A stretch of 64,000 nucleotides of DNA from Chrysopilus asiliformis (Eukaryota; Arthropoda; Insecta; Diptera; Rhagionidae): positions 16,463,403 to 16,527,402 of the forward strand of contig OZ035960.1 in the NCBI GenBank assembly GCA_964034945.1, written 5' to 3'. Made by a program: the position numbers and the translations under genes. Shown in pieces: positions 1 to 12,682 of this stretch. The notes below the pieces were generated by a model, which did not search any database, was not told the origin of the DNA, and worked only from the letters and a program-made list of their open reading frames with translations. Every line of letters begins with the position of its first letter. Position 1 is the stretch's first letter.

Positions 1-84
1 AAACTGCTTAAGTCGAAAAAGCGTGTTTTGAGTAATTTGGGTTTAAAGTTTTGATTATTTTTTTTTGCAAGCAAAACTGACTTA

Positions 85-468
85 TGCTACATTTACACGA
101 ATGACAAATTTGTCATTTTTTTCTTGTCATTATGTTAATTCCCGTGTAAATGGCATAATTTTTGTAATTTTTTCTGTCAGAAAATGTCAATCTCTCATAA
201 AAGAATGAACTTGTCCATTCTTTTATGCCAGATTGTCATTCGTGCAAACGCAATATTAGTTATGACAACTTTAGTATTCAACTTTTGTCATAACTAATAT
301 TGCGTTTGCACGAATGACAATCTGGCATAAAAGAATGGACAAGTTCATTCTTTTATGAGAGATTGACATTTTCTGATAGAAAACATTACAAAAATTATGC
401 CATTTACACGGGAATTAACATAATGACAAGAAAAAAATGACAAATTTGTCATTCGTGTAAACGTAGCA
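85..468. mobile_element. Palindromic fold-back MITE, PIF/Harbinger type (TSD TTA)
   Basis: The element reads TGCTAC at the left and GTAGCA at the right. It is flanked by the direct repeat TTA (82-84 and 469-471). The arms (85-268 and 285-468) are nearly perfect inverted copies of about 184 bp with a 16-bp spacer, so the whole element can fold into one hairpin. It has no coding capacity. The 3-bp TWA duplication is typical of PIF/Harbinger transposases, which must act in trans. The class rests on the duplication alone. Confidence 0.8.
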
Positions 469-471
469 TTA

Positions 472-1627
472 GGTTATATGGGTTTTGCTCTGCCATTCCT
501 CAGAGGGGTACAGCATGAAAACCAAATTTTGACAGAATATAGAACTGAATATGGAGAATTCAAATATTCACCAACCTTTAAAACTACATAACTCGACTTA
601 AGCGGTTTTTCCTTGTGACCACAGAAATATTCGAAAAAGGCTTAAAACTGTCGTGGTGGTTAGAGTGTTAATAACTGAACGTTTCTGAATTGTTTTTCTT
701 GGTTTTCCTCCCAATAAAATATTTTTTTTTCTACATAAAATTTGTTGTCGCTTTGGTGTCCCATTTCAGCAATTCCCCCACCATCAATCCCTTCGAGCGT
801 TATCTTGTTAAGAGGTAAACGTATAAAAAGATACATGCTCCAAAAAAGTCTTTGATATTTAAAAAAATAACCTGAATTTGTTTGAAGTTTTTGTAATTGC
901 CTATAATTTTAATCCAACATAGATAACTATATTTTACAGTAGAATTTTAATTGGTACAATTGTCTAACGTATTTTTATTCTACCCGAACCTGTAATCATC
1001 GAAAAATTAAACCAAGCTTGAAAACCGTTAATTTCTACCTACGTTTGTTAAGAAATTTATTCAAATTTATGTTATCGCACATTTTTGCTAATGATAAATG
1101 GCAATAAAACATCGCACACCAAAAATTTTCCTCTCAAAATATCTAAATTGAAAAAAAAAAACAATCTGTACCAGATGCTGGTATATGCAATACATAAATT
1201 TATATTTTAAAGAAATACTGGAAAAATTTGCTGGAAGTTAAACAACCATAGCTTGATATATTTACTTGTGTTGAATGAACTTAATAATTGTATTAGTGCG
1301 TAACTAAACCGATTTTTGGTGCCAATTTTCTTTCTTTTATGCGCAACTTTTATATAAAACCGTAGCTTTTGATACTTGGTCCGTAACGAATAACGTAACT
1401 TGATTCGAAGCTCTAACTGACTGGAACTGGAATATGTGTTTCCCTCGACGCTTTGAAGTATCTTCATGTTTACGTTTTAGGGTTATAGTTTCCACTAAAC
1501 AAAATCAACAAAAAAATTCTCATTCTCAGCAATTTAGATAAGTCTTTCGGTTTATTGTTAGATACGTTGGCGTCAGTTTAAGTTTGGTGGCTCAACGACA
1601 CGCGTGTGTGATTGGAAAGCTGTTTGT
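472..1627. other. Intergenic DNA upstream of Ly6 gene 1
   Basis: AT-rich and without a supported gene. The only recognisable piece is a piggyBac-type MITE end at 629-667 (see that entry). TCAGT initiator-like sites occur at 1573-1577 and 1628-1632, but neither has a DPE at the right distance. Confidence 0.5.
629..667 (-). mobile_element. Solo end of the piggyBac-type MITE family
   Basis: On the - strand this matches the left end of the element at 23161: a terminal CACTCTAAC-CACCACGACAG-type sequence continuing to TTTTAAGCCTTTTTCGAATA. The terminal G at 667 is followed by TTAA (668-671), the target site of piggyBac-like elements. The opposite end was not found, so this is a fragment. Confidence 0.55.
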
Positions 1628-1764
1628 TCAGTTGAGTTTTTTTTTCGGAACTAAGTGACGCTATTAATCGTATTTTGCGATTCTCGAGACAAAGGAGTGA
1701 AATTTTCAAGTGAAAAGTACTTTTCCCCATCGAATATTCTTTTTGATTACAGTTTTAAGCAAAG

Positions 1765-1825
1765 ATGGCAAAATATTCGCACATCATTCTTATTACATTA
1801 GGCTTTATGCTCTTTATTGAGCGAA
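1765..1825 (+). CDS. Ly6 gene 1, exon 1 (signal peptide)
   Basis: Twenty codons plus one base, from the ATG to the GTAAG donor at 1826. It encodes a short positive N-terminus and a hydrophobic core. The length (61 nt) is identical to exon 1 of Ly6 gene 2. Confidence 0.85.
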
Positions 1826-4800
1826 GTAAGTTTTTGAAATCAATTTTTGTAAAAATCAAAACTATAATAAATTTGCAAAAATTATGGAAATTTGAAATTA
1901 TTCAGTTATTTGTGAATTTGCTGCATGGCTTTCTACTCACGAACACAAAAATTTTATGTAAATCACGTTTGGAAATTTCCGGTGATTATTTGGTGGATTA
2001 CTAGCCTTAATAGCGGATAATTTGATCAAATTAATTATTCAAATCGAATTTCTGGACAAGCTGTGAAATTATGAATATTATTTTGGGTTAATATTAGTTA
2101 GAATTTTTTTTCTTTAGCCAAAGTGACATCATTCTAATTGCATTACAATTAAATAAGTAGTCTGGACAATTTGATGGTCACATAGTTTTTTGGCCGACCA
2201 GTCTTTTCATCGAGTCATTCATGTGAGCGCTAATTATTGAAAAAAAGTGGCATTAAACTTTAGATGAAATGTCACAAAAAAATTTTATTTACTAAAATTA
2301 TTGAAGCATAAATAATAACAAATATAATTAGCTTAACGTTTTATTTACGTTTGAAAAAAAAAATTTTTTTTTAATATTTTACAATAATTTGCTTTTATTT
2401 TATATCAAATTTCTGGGTCGACGAAATTATTATATCTATACAATATTTCTTTACTATTAGTGATAAAGATATTTTAGATAAATTCATCGTATCCAAAAGA
2501 TCAAAACTCTACCAAAAGACATAACTTCAATTAGAACTCACACAAATTGTTTTTCTCAGATTTTAGATTTTTATAAGAGATTTTTAAAAGAAGAGGATTA
2601 AAAGATCTTCGAGTTATCGAGGTTCAACTTATTTAGGTTCCACTTCTCGAGGTTGGACTATCAAAGTACAAAATCAACTCCAGAATTAAGAAAATATCAT
2701 AGGAGAGGCTAGAATAGTGTAACGATGGTACTAGATTTCACAAAAAAAAACATAACAAAAGCTATAATTGCTAATCTGGCAATCATTGGAGACCCGTATG
2801 GTGATATTCGTATCAAAATTCGAACAGTTATACCAAAATTCCACTTTGAAGTCAAACTTTCCAATAAGATTTTTTAAAATTTATTCCAATCGGATTTTGA
2901 TGTATGGGAGTTTTATGTAGAATCATATCCTAAATAACTTTTGTTCTTGGACTTTTTTGATAAGATACACCGTTTTTGAGATATTCACAAAAAACGATTT
3001 CGTTCGTATGGGGGGTACCCCCCCTAATGGTCCATTTTTGCCCATTAACGAACTTAGCCTCGCATTTTACAAAAACGGATCCACGCAAAATTTCAAGTCT
3101 CTAGCTCAATCCGTGCGCCCGCAATCCGCGCCACAGACAGACGGACGGACAGACGAACGGACGGACGGACAGACGGACAGACGGACGGACATGCAAAAAT
3201 TAAATATTTTTATCATTCTAAACACACTGGTGTAATTCATTTTTTTGTGCGATGACGGGATCTTGGCGTTACAAACGGTAAGGCAAAGTTAATATACCCT
3301 TTGGTTTCACCATACGGGTATAAAAATCCCGAAAAAGCGATCAGAGGACATCCCTCTCACGTGAAGAGCCTATAATTAACGTGATGCATTTTATGAACAT
3401 CGCATAACACAAAACTTCAAAATAAAACTCGAAAAATTCTTATTAATACAAAAAATTTATCTTTGTGTTCGGGGATGCAAACCAAAAGTTTTTTAAGTCT
3501 AGTTCGATTTTGGTTAAAGAGTGAATTGGATTTCTGGTTTTTGATCTCGATTTTGCTTCTTAAGAGCCTGTTCACATTGGCTGAAATAGTCCGCCTAAAG
3601 TAGGCAATACACGCTCACGCATGCCCTACAACATGCTGTCACTCCAAAAGTTGGTTTTGCTACACACGTATCGATCATGTTGTCAGTCTTCATTCGTTTC
3701 CAACTTTTCAAGGAGATAAGGTCGTAATAGAGAATTTGGAATTTGCAAAATGAGGATGAAGCATTTCGAAAAATTCTTCCCAAAATGTTTTGTCTTTTAA
3801 AAAAGCCATTATTATTATTTTATTGCCCTTCTAATTGTTTTTTTGAATTCACTTTTTGACTTCAACAGATGTTACTCGTTCAAAAATTTCACAAGAATGA
3901 ACGAATGTCCTACATCACAGCAATACCATAGTTAAACTATAGTTAGGAATCGTAGGGCTTTTTCCGTGTACCTACGTTGGAGTAAAGATAACCGATATAC
4001 TCTGGACGCGGTTTTTCTTTCTTTCCTATGCGTAAATTACCAACAAAACACAACACATGTAAAACCTAGCCATGTTTTCATACACCACCAACACATGCAA
4101 TCTCCCGCTGTCGGAAAATTGCATGTGTTGGTGGTGTATGAAAATATGGCTAGGTTTTACATGTGTTGTGTTTTGTTGGTAATTTACGCATAGGAAAGAA
4201 AGAAAAACCGCGTCCAGAGTATATCGGTTATCTTTACTCCAACGTAGGTACACGGAAAAAGCCCTACGATTCCTATCTAGGTAATCTATGGCAATACACC
4301 TGCGATCATGTTGGCCAACCTAAAGCCACGCCCATAAAATCAAAGATCGTTTGATATTTGGCGATCATGATCGCCAACACGAGTTTTTGTTGTGTTGTAA
4401 TAAAAGGAGGGGGTAAAGTGATTTCGAAACTTAATTTTTGCGCTATGTCACTCTTTCGCGGGGAAACTACTGAACCCATTGGCCTGAAATTTGGCATAGA
4501 TGTTCGTCGGGGGTCCAGCCCCAACATAGACTCATTAAAAAGTAGCCCGAGAGGTGGGGGAGTAAGGGGAGGGGGTAAAGTGATTTCGAAACTTAGTTTT
4601 TGCGCTATGTTACCCTTTCGCGGGGAAACTACCGAGCTGATTGGCCTGAAGTTTAGCTCCAACATAGACCATAAAAAAAAATAAAAATTTGAAAAAACTT
4701 AACCCGGCAACGACGGGTATGCAAGCTAGTAAACAATATTTTCGGGTATTTGATTTGGTGACAGTATTTCTTTTAAAAACTGGATTGGATTTGCTTCGGT

Positions 4801-7800
4801 GCGCCCAAATTTTTAAAAGATGGTCTGGTTTGGCTGTGGTTCGCCCTTTTTTTAAAAAATGATTTGGTTTGTGTTCGGTTCGGTGGTCTTTTTTACAACT
4901 GGTTCAGTTTATGGTTTGGTTTCAGTCCTTTAAAATTTCAATGGTTCAGTGGTTTTTGGTTCAGTTCAAAAACCAGGTTTGCACATTTGTTTTTCGTAAA
5001 CGTGAAACCACAATTGAGTTTTTAATAAATCTAACAATTACTTCAAATCACTACAAAATAAAAAAACCGAAAATAATTTGTGGTTGGTGATTATAGAAGT
5101 TGAAAAAAATAATTGTTGAAAATTTTGACTCAAAAAAAAAAAACTGCGACCTTGCCGTCTGCGTTTTATGTTTGATAGTAAATAATTTTTATAAAGTTTT
5201 TTATTGATGAAAAATGATGAGTCAAACACTATCATGTTTGCATAATGTACTCCATAATAGTTTCTCAACATCTTCTGCTCCGTTCTTTTATGATTTTTAT
5301 CAATTCAAATTGACTAATCAAATCATAAAAATCAAAATTTCACGATTGATTTAAATTTATTAACTGAAAAAAGTTCATGGGCGAATTCCTATTGATAAAT
5401 GATTTTTATACCCGTATGGTGAAACCAAAGGGTATATTAAATTTGCCTTACCGTTTGTAACGCCAAGATCCCGTCATCGCACAAAAAAATGAATTACACC
5501 AGTGTGTTTAGAATGATGAAAAAAGTTGAATTTAGCATGTCCGTCTGTCTGTCCGTCTGTCCGTCCGTCTGTCCGTCCGTCTGTCCGTCTGTGGCGCGGA
5601 TTGCGGGTGCACGGATTGAGCTACAGACTTGAAATTTTGCACAGGTCCGTTTTTCGTAAAATGCAAGGCTAAGTTCGTTAATGGGCAAAAATGGACCATT
5701 AGGGGGGGGGGGGGTACCCGCCATACGAACGAAAACGATTTTTGCGAATATCTCAAAAACGCTGCATCTTATCAAAAAAGTCCAAGAACAAAAGTTATTT
5801 AGAATATGGTTCTACAAAAAACTTCCATACATCAAAATGCGATTGGAATAAATTTTAAAAAATTTTATTGGAAAGTTTGACTTCAAAGTGGAATTTAGGT
5901 ACAACTGTTCGAATTTTCATACGAATATCACCATACGGGTTCTCAATAATTGCCAGATTGGCAATTATAGCTTTTGTTATGTTTTAGTGCTACCAATTAT
6001 AAAGTTTTACCAGCATGCTTTTGAGAACTATCTTCAAGATGCCATTGGTTCGATTAAAAAGCAGTTTTTGGTAATTAAATAAAGAATCACATCCAAGACA
6101 TAAATAGAAGTAACCAACAAAAAATATTCTTTACTTTTCGCCGAAGGATTTTTAAAACCATAGAAAATCAGCAAAAAATACAAACCGAACTGTTAGGACC
6201 GCTGTACACTTGAGCTAAGCCAGCTCAGCTAATTGCCTGTTTAGTGCTTAACGTGGCGTGGTTCATCACGTATCAAAGTGAGGATAATATGAAGTGCTAA
6301 AAGTCAACGTCTAAACAGACACATAACTGAGCTGGCTTAGCTCAAATGTACAGTGGGCCTCATTTCCGCAAATGCAAAAAAATTGGACACTTGTTTTTGA
6401 CAAAATTGAAGACGATCAACCGCACTTCCTGACACTTTTTTTCTTCCTTTTTAGGCTACGCTCTGCAATGCTATCGCTGTACAGGAGAAAACGGAAATGA
6501 CTGTTACGATCCCTTCAAAACAAACGAGATTGAGGAAACCTTAAGAAATACATTCATCGATGAATGTCATTCGGATCATTCTCAAAATGCTGGAGCAACA
6601 CCTCCTAATTTTGCCTGCAAGAAGCAAGTCATTGCATGTAAGTAAAGAAAATGTTTAAAAAAAACTTAGCAAAATTATGACTAAAGCCTATAGTACACGG
6701 CATGTAAAAAGCCACATATAAATGTGGCTCTGACGTCACTAGAAGGTGTCGCATATTGGGTACACATTTCGTATGTGACACAGTGGTTGCATACGGGAAA
6801 AATGTGCTAGTACACGGCATGTGTCTTTTGTCCCAAAATCCATATGTCCATATGTAACCAATGTGGTCGCATATGCTGTGGTTACATTTGAGTGCACATA
6901 TGAATGGTGGCATATATATCGCTAGTACACGGTATCCAACGCAGCATGCGCATATCGCATGTGCGCATCACAATTTCACATATATATGTGGTTTTCTAGT
7001 ACACGATGTGCGACATGCAACCATTCGTATGTAGACGATTCATGTCGCTTGCGAGGGAACAACAAATTCAGTGTCAGTGGAACCATCACCGTCATCGTGA
7101 ACTGATTGTTCGAGCGCCTCGAAATCCAAATTTGCATTCATATTTCTTTATTCTGAAAAACACACACAGCAAAACAAAGGGAAAATATCAGTTGTGGTCA
7201 ACACAAAACTTTCTTCTACAAAATCTACGACCCTGCGCAATTTACGCTAGAGCAATTTCGCGTTGTCAACCTAAGACGACCTCCCAATAAATTCTTGGTT
7301 TATTCAAAAATATCAAAAACGTACAAAATTTGAGATAACTTGAGAACGGTAAAAGATATCAATTTACGGTAAATGGCAAAAATGTAGAAAATGTTAACAT
7401 CTTTAATTATTCTTTTAACTGATTTGTCGAAAAACCGTTAGTTTGCAAATTATTCGCAAACATATGATTTTTTACATATTAATGAAAATATCTCAATAAC
7501 GGTAAAAGATAACGGATAACGGTAAAAGACAAAATTGTGCAGAATGCCATTCTCATTAATTCACTTCATACATTCAGTCAGCAAAAACCCGTTAGTTTTC
7601 GAGATAATCGCAAAAAACTGTTTTTTTGGAAATAACGGTTTATCTCGATAACAGGTGGAGATATCGAGTTATAGCTAAAGACAAAAGTGTGGGAAATTTT
7701 ATTTTCTCCAAGTTTTGTCATACTTAAGGCCACTAAAAAACGCGTAGTTTGGGAGTAAATCGAGAAAAACGAAATTGCGATTTTTGAAAAACCGCCATTT

Positions 7801-9768
7801 TGGATACTTCCGGTTAACAGATTTCCACCAAAAGTTGATAGGATCGTCCCATTTCAGGACCCAACATGCCTATAAAATTTCATGGCGCTAGCTTTATTAG
7901 TTTTTGAGAAATCTTGTACACAGACTGACAGACAGACTGACAGACTGACAGACTGACAGACTGACAGACTGACAGACTGACAGACTGACAGACTGACAGA
8001 CTGACAGACAGATAGACAGACAGACAGACTGACAGACAGAAAGACATTTTTTTAATATGACTCCAATCGACTCAGGAGTGATCGGGAAATGTTTTTTAAG
8101 CAAAATTAAGAGGTCGAAATTTTTCATGAATACAATACTTTATTATACTCCGTAGAAGAAAGTAAAAAAGAAAATAAAATTAAAGAAAAACGAACGAAAA
8201 TAGCCGAAATCAATTAAAATTGAAAATTAAAATAAAAAAAAACCAAAAATAATACCAAAACAACGTGCTGCTAAAACAACAAAACACAAAAACTGAATGC
8301 TGAAATCAGGGTTGCCAACCATAGAAAAAATTTCCTTCTAAAAGCAGGATGAACAAACCCCTAAAATACTATTTATTAAAAAAATTAGTTAAAACCACTA
8401 AATATGTCAGCCTGAAATGTCATTCAAAAGTTACATAGAAGGGCTACATGCGATCCATATGCTGTGTCAAGTTTTCGTGCAGACACATATATTGTGACTG
8501 CCACATTTATATGTAACCACTGGACAATGTGTCACATATAGTCACAAACTGCATGTGCTAAGGTAGTACACGACATTCGAAAAAGCCACATATCCTTATG
8601 TGTCACGAGTGCCACATATAGTACACATTCGTATGTGTACCATATGTGTGTGTCACAAAGAGAGCTAGTACACGGCATGTGGCCATTGGGACCACATGGT
8701 GACGTCAAAATGACGTCAGAGCCACATTTATATGTGCTTTTTACATGCCGTGTACTATAGGCTTAAATTACGAATGTGGACAAAAAAATATACCTGACCA
8801 CATGTTCGCTAAGCAAAGTCTACCGAAAATACGAACACTGAAAAGCCGGTTTTAAGATTAAGAACTTCCTGTGTAATATTTTTATGGGTTTGAGCAAGAT
8901 TTTTTTTGGGAATAAAATTTTGCCTTAATATTCATCTAACTTTTATACAAAATACCTTACTTAGAGCTTTATTGGTGAATTGTTACTTTTTTTTACAACT
9001 AGCGGTAGTTGATTTTTGCTACGTTTTGATTTTTTTAGATAATACAACTTCTTCGTATTGGATTTTCGATCACGAGAAAAAAATTTGCAACCTTTAAATT
9101 TTTATAATATTATTAAAATAGTTTCTGACTAAGAATTTATTACAAAGTTGTCTGATACAATAAATCGCATTACATAAAAAAAATTGAAAATTGAGAATAC
9201 AAACATTTGCTAAACATAGATATGGGATCTCTTTTTCAAAATTTCACCCTCTGTATAAAAAGTTTTGCTAAAATTATGTATTTGACGTAATCGCTACTAG
9301 AGAAAATTAATTAATAATAAAAAATTGTGTGGTTTTGGAGTAGTACTCCACCATAAGGCTTTTAAAGCAACTAAAATAAATATTCACAAAAAAAGCTCAT
9401 CACTCAAAAAAGTGAAATATAATATAAGAACAAACACTTTTTTTTTTATTTTGGAGATAAACCAAAAATAGTTTATGTATTTTGCCATTCTACCAATTCG
9501 AACGATCTTGCATAAACACATTGGCGTATGTGCTGAATGTATTTTTTTTTTGCTTATTCTTTCAGATAATGGAAAGCAGAAGATAATCCGGGAATGCGTC
9601 AATTTGAATGACAACCGAGACTACTGTGCCCCAACAGACAATTTGCAAAATGCCAAGAAAATCTTTTGCGAAACTTGCAATACAAACCTTTGCAATGGAG
9701 CAATGGGAAATGGCGCCCTTGCAACAATTGTGCTTTTATGCGCAGCTGTTTTATTTAAATTACAATAA
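1765..9768 (+). CDS. Ly6/uPAR-like GPI-anchored three-finger protein 1
   Basis: Three exons (1765-1825, 6455-6637, 9566-9768) join in frame to 148 aa. Both introns are phase 1 with GTAAG/GTAAGT donors and pyrimidine-AG acceptors. Residues 1-21 form a hydrophobic signal peptide. The mature chain opens with the LQCYRC motif (Cys26, Cys29) and has ten cysteines in all (26, 29, 37, 58, 75, 92, 102, 116, 119, 124). It closes with CETC, then CN (124-125), the hallmark of Ly6/uPAR domains. After Asn125 come small residues and a hydrophobic tail to the stop, as expected for a GPI signal. Family knowledge: insect Ly6 proteins sit on the outer membrane face and act in septate junctions, channel modulation or trafficking; which applies here cannot be read. 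The AATAAA at 9764-9769 overlaps the stop codon. Introns of 4.6 and 2.9 kb are filled with repeats. Confidence 0.9.
2742..3325 (+). repeat. Dispersed repeat family R1, copy A
   Basis: In intron 1 of Ly6 gene 1. It is homologous to 5404-5985 (inverted) and to the shorter copy at 23230-23575. It starts near AAAACATAACAAAAGC and ends ATACCCTTTGG...CATACGGGTATAAAA. It contains a variable C/G homopolymer near 3010-3025 and a GACGGACA-type tetranucleotide tract at about 3135-3192. No coding capacity and no class signature seen. Confidence 0.75.
3944..4275. mobile_element. Palindromic fold-back MITE with TA ends
   Basis: The arms run from GGAATCGTAGGGC inward and meet the complementary arm ending GCCCTACGATTCC, with a loop of about 14 bp near 4107-4120. 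The outermost bases on both sides are TA, compatible with a TA duplication (Tc1/mariner-like), but TA is self-complementary so the edge is uncertain by 2 bp. The matching 75-residue open frames on both strands are an artefact of the palindrome. Confidence 0.75.
4400..4730 (-). repeat. Dispersed repeat family R2 (ACTAGC head), minus strand, truncated
   Basis: Read on the - strand it begins ACTAGCTTGCATACCCGTCG at 4730, followed by a CCGGGTTAAG block, and contains two tandem variants of a ~150-bp module with CCAATCGG...GTTTCCCCGCGAAAG-type sequence. The CAGACAGA-rich 3' end seen in the copies at 24384 and 57333 is missing. Possibly a SINE/RTE-derived retroelement; not proven. Confidence 0.65.
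5404..5985 (-). repeat. Dispersed repeat family R1, copy B (inverted)
   Basis: The reverse complement matches copy A over its whole length. Shared features are the TATACCCGTATGGTGAAACC end (here at 5408), a G-run at about 5702-5714 and a GTCCGTCT tract at 5540-5592. With copy A it forms an inverted pair about 2 kb apart in the same intron. Confidence 0.75.
6196..6359. mobile_element. Short MITE, possibly PIF/Harbinger-like, ending ~95 bp before exon 2
   Basis: The terminal inverted repeats are GGACCGCTGTACACTTGAGC and the matching right end, continuing through CTAAGCCAGCTCAG on both arms. The flanks are TTA (6193-6195) and TCA (6360-6362), a near-match to a TWA duplication. At 164 bp it is too small to code. 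Confidence 0.6.
6455..6637 (+). CDS. Ly6 gene 1, exon 2 (fingers 1-2)
   Basis: It lies between a TTTTTAG acceptor and a GTAAGT donor; 183 nt, phase 1 to phase 1. It encodes cysteines 1-5 of the mature domain, including the opening CYRC motif. Confidence 0.9.
7182..8166 (-). repeat. Dispersed repeat family R3, copy D (inverted, nested)
   Basis: The reverse complement matches 17761-18655 along its length. Shared parts are the CTACGGAGTATAATAAAGTA start, the block of short CGATATC/AACGGT-type sentences, and the end near ACCACAACTGATATT. It is inserted in the MITE at 6685-8763, so it is younger than that MITE. Confidence 0.75.
7919..8044. repeat. Octanucleotide microsatellite (GACAGACT)n
   Basis: About ten consecutive 8-bp units GACAGACT with interruptions at both edges, inside repeat R3 copy D. 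The homologous tract in copy E (17885-17925) is only about 40 bp, so the array has expanded or contracted since the copies separated. Confidence 0.85.
9566..9768 (+). CDS. Ly6 gene 1, exon 3 (finger 3 and GPI tail)
   Basis: The acceptor is a long T-rich tract ending TTCAG. The exon carries cysteines 6-10, the CETC...LCN motif and the hydrophobic C-terminus. Confidence 0.9.
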
Positions 9769-9769
9769 A

Positions 9770-12682
9770 TTTCGGTTTTTAATTACTTCTACTTTATTTA
9801 TTTCGAATAATTAATACTCGTTTAAGCTATTAATATAAGAAAAATAAATTGAAAAGAGTACTTGTATTAATGTTAAATGCTATATTATTGTGGAAATTAT
9901 TTTTTTTGTGAAATCTGATATTAGTGTACCTTTTTTCAGTGTAACTTACGTAAACACCTTTGAATATTTAATTGTAGTAATTTTAAGGAATTATAAAGAC
10001 GATAAAATGTAGCATTGTAGCTGTTTACAAAGTAAAAATGTTTTATTTTTGATTATAAAATTTATTTTCGCAATTTGATATGTACTTGTATTTATGTATT
10101 AATGGATTTTGAAAAAAAAAAATAAAGAACCAAAGGCTTATTTAAAATTAGTTTTTATTTTCACGAAAAATTCTAGCTTCTTTCATAAGACCTGAATTTT
10201 AAGAATGTAGTTAAAAGCAGAGGACAATCTCATTAACAAAAAAATATTAGTTTTTAGTACAAAAAAAAGCTCTTTTAAAAAAAAAAAAAGAAAAAAAATA
10301 AGCGATTTTTGGTCGATCTACAGACATGTTTTGAACCATATTAGATTTGCCTTTTGAGTCTGTTATTGTACCTACTAAGATTTCTAACTATCAGCCCGAT
10401 TCTGATAGAGTTGTCACTTGAAGCTACACGATATCCCTGCGAATCTCAACTTGCAATTCTGACATTTTTTTTCGTAATAGGCGCTAAAAAGAAGATAGTT
10501 ACGGGAAACTAATATTCGGTCAGCTTTCTGGGCTCTGATTAATTTTTATATGATTAATTTTTTTTGCAAATATCTTATTTCCAGTGAATGTTACAAAGAA
10601 AAATATAACTTACAACCTAATTGGGAGTTATAAGGCAGTGAAATGAACTAAAAAACATTTTCAATCTCCTTTTAGTCCTTTTTGAGAGAATATATTTCTG
10701 GTAAGTGTTTTTAAATGACATTAGATCCACATTATGTTTATATACTGTAAAACTAACAATTTCTATGAATTTTTGAATGATAAACTCTTAGGTAACTTTA
10801 AGGATTGGTAATCAAAACCAGCTCAAAACTATTTTTCAGAATCTATTCACAAAAATGTTAATAACAGCATTTTTTGTCAAAAAGTGTTCTACTGTGTTAT
10901 TATTTAAGTATTCATAAAAAAATTAGCAACCAAACGTCGGTTTGCGTTATATTTTTCGTGTCGCAAATCTATCAGAATAAGGGCTTATAACTTTCTTCAA
11001 AATATTCGTGAACATTTAATTAAAATTGTACTCATAAGCACTCGATTAAAAGTTCTTTTAAATACATACAATTGATGTCTTCATGTTTTTTTTAAGATTT
11101 AGCAAAAAATATTTAATTATTCAATATTTTTTAACAAAATTATGTGAGTAGGTGTATGTCAAGGCGAAGGAAAACACTTTCATAATATTTACCTGTGTAA
11201 AAACACTAACGAAATTCTAATAGCTTTATCCATTAAGTAGATAGAAAACTTTATTTCCTTCAAATTGTCGTTATCCTTCTACGCGTTAAAAAGCAACTTT
11301 AACACGACTTCTTCCTTATAAACGAAAAAAAAGAATTTTTTATGTGCTCAGGGTGGCAATTACACCTGAAATTATATTTTGTTTTCGCATTACTTTCGTG
11401 CCTTGCGTGTCAAAATTTATCACAACCATAAATTGTGTGTAGTTCGTGAACGTTATTAAATAAAATACTTTGAAGTTCTAGTTTTTGGTGAGTGACCGAA
11501 AGTTCTAGTTTGTAGATAGAATACAACCTTGAATTTAGAGGGATTTTCCAGTATTACAATACTCTACAAATTTGATTCATTTTATTTTTCTATCTGGTTA
11601 GTGGTTAATTTAAAACCAAACTTGGTTAATTCAAAATCAGATAGTGCACCGCATGCCACACCCAGCCAATATGACCAACTAATTTTATAATTAAGTAAAA
11701 AGCATTATAACAAATGTGTATATATTATAGTATTAATAAAATAAAATGAAAACTACCAAATCACTCTTGGGTATTACTGCAGGAATGCATAGAAAGACTT
11801 AACTTAATAAAATCACTTTCATCCCTTAACAGACTTTACTCAAACTTTCATTGAGTGAGATTGGGGTTAATTCAATGGGGTTGCTACGTTATTATATGAT
11901 TTAAGGGCTATAGACGTCGTCATCGGGTCGCACCCATTCTCTCAGGGGTTGAAACCGTCGGGAACTTCCGTTTGCTTTTACTTTCTATTGACGTCGCAAA
12001 AATACTCCGCTCTGGCTGAATTCTCTGTGCCTTTATTTGGCGTTAACTTTGTTTTGATCCGGCGGCGGCGTCTTCATTCTTTCCACCCAACATAATAAAA
12101 TCCTGCTAGACTGCCCCGTTACTGCAAATCTATATGTTGGCGCCATTGAGGGGAGATGCTAGGGATATCGTATTTCTTTTGTCTTTTTACAGATCTTACA
12201 CTACAGCGTGTATTTCTTATCCTTCATTCAAACTCAATAAAAAGCGCAAATACAATGTCCCAGTTCTCATGAAGAGACGAGTATGACGAAGAAGATTTCG
12301 TGCCATATTTCCATATGCAAAAAAAAACTAGTCACATATTCACTATCAGGATACACTTTCGCGTAATGATGTCAACATCACATTTAGGACATGGAAAAAT
12401 TCAAAGCGTAAATGGTTTTCTGTTTTCCTTTGAATATTATATTGCGAATTATTTAGGCTCGAATATTTATTGTTGGAAAGTGTGGGAATCTACACAGATA
12501 TTACTTTCAGTAAATTATTTCTATTATGCTAAATTTAAAATATAGATTCCTGTGACGTAAAAAATATTTCAGGTTGATAAAGCAAAATCTTTTTATGGAC
12601 GTTTTTAAAGCCATGAAATTGGAGTCTGTTGATTTCTGCTGTTCAAAAATTGCGAGAGATACTCTGAAAACAAGATATTGTA
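9770..12682. other. 3' flank of Ly6 gene 1 and intergenic DNA
   Basis: AT-rich with no supported gene. Further AATAAA signals near 9842 and 10120 could serve longer gene 1 transcripts. A markedly more GC-rich stretch at about 11910-12130 contains GACGTCG twice and a GGCGGCGGCG run; it could be regulatory but shows no open gene structure. Confidence 0.45.

Larger units (their letters stand above)
6685..8763. mobile_element. PIF/Harbinger-type MITE (TSD TAA) with a nested repeat
   Basis: The ends are AGCCTATAGTACACGGCATG and its complement, flanked by TAA (6682-6684 and 8764-8766). Inside both arms the motif TAGTACACGGCATGT and variants recur (about 6691, 6811, 6924, 6995, 8574, 8666 and the right end), like subterminal transposase-binding repeats. 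Repeat R3 copy D (7182-8166) sits inside and accounts for about half the length. No transposase frame was seen. Confidence 0.75.

Noticed and set aside
2957..3235. 92-aa open frame with TDGRTDERTDGQTD-like end, also at 5494-5775 (-)
   Set aside because: Translation of repeat family R1 and its tetranucleotide tract.
3966..4253. Identical 75-residue open frames on opposite strands
   Set aside because: They are produced by the two arms of one palindromic MITE; no start context, family or splice support.
4360..4375. Perfect 16-bp palindrome GGCGATCATGATCGCC
   Set aside because: Next to a repeat and with no gene it could control; could arise by chance or from the repeat.
7919..8044. Possible CRISPR-like array
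   Set aside because: Units are contiguous 8-bp microsatellite repeats with no spacers, in a eukaryotic genome.
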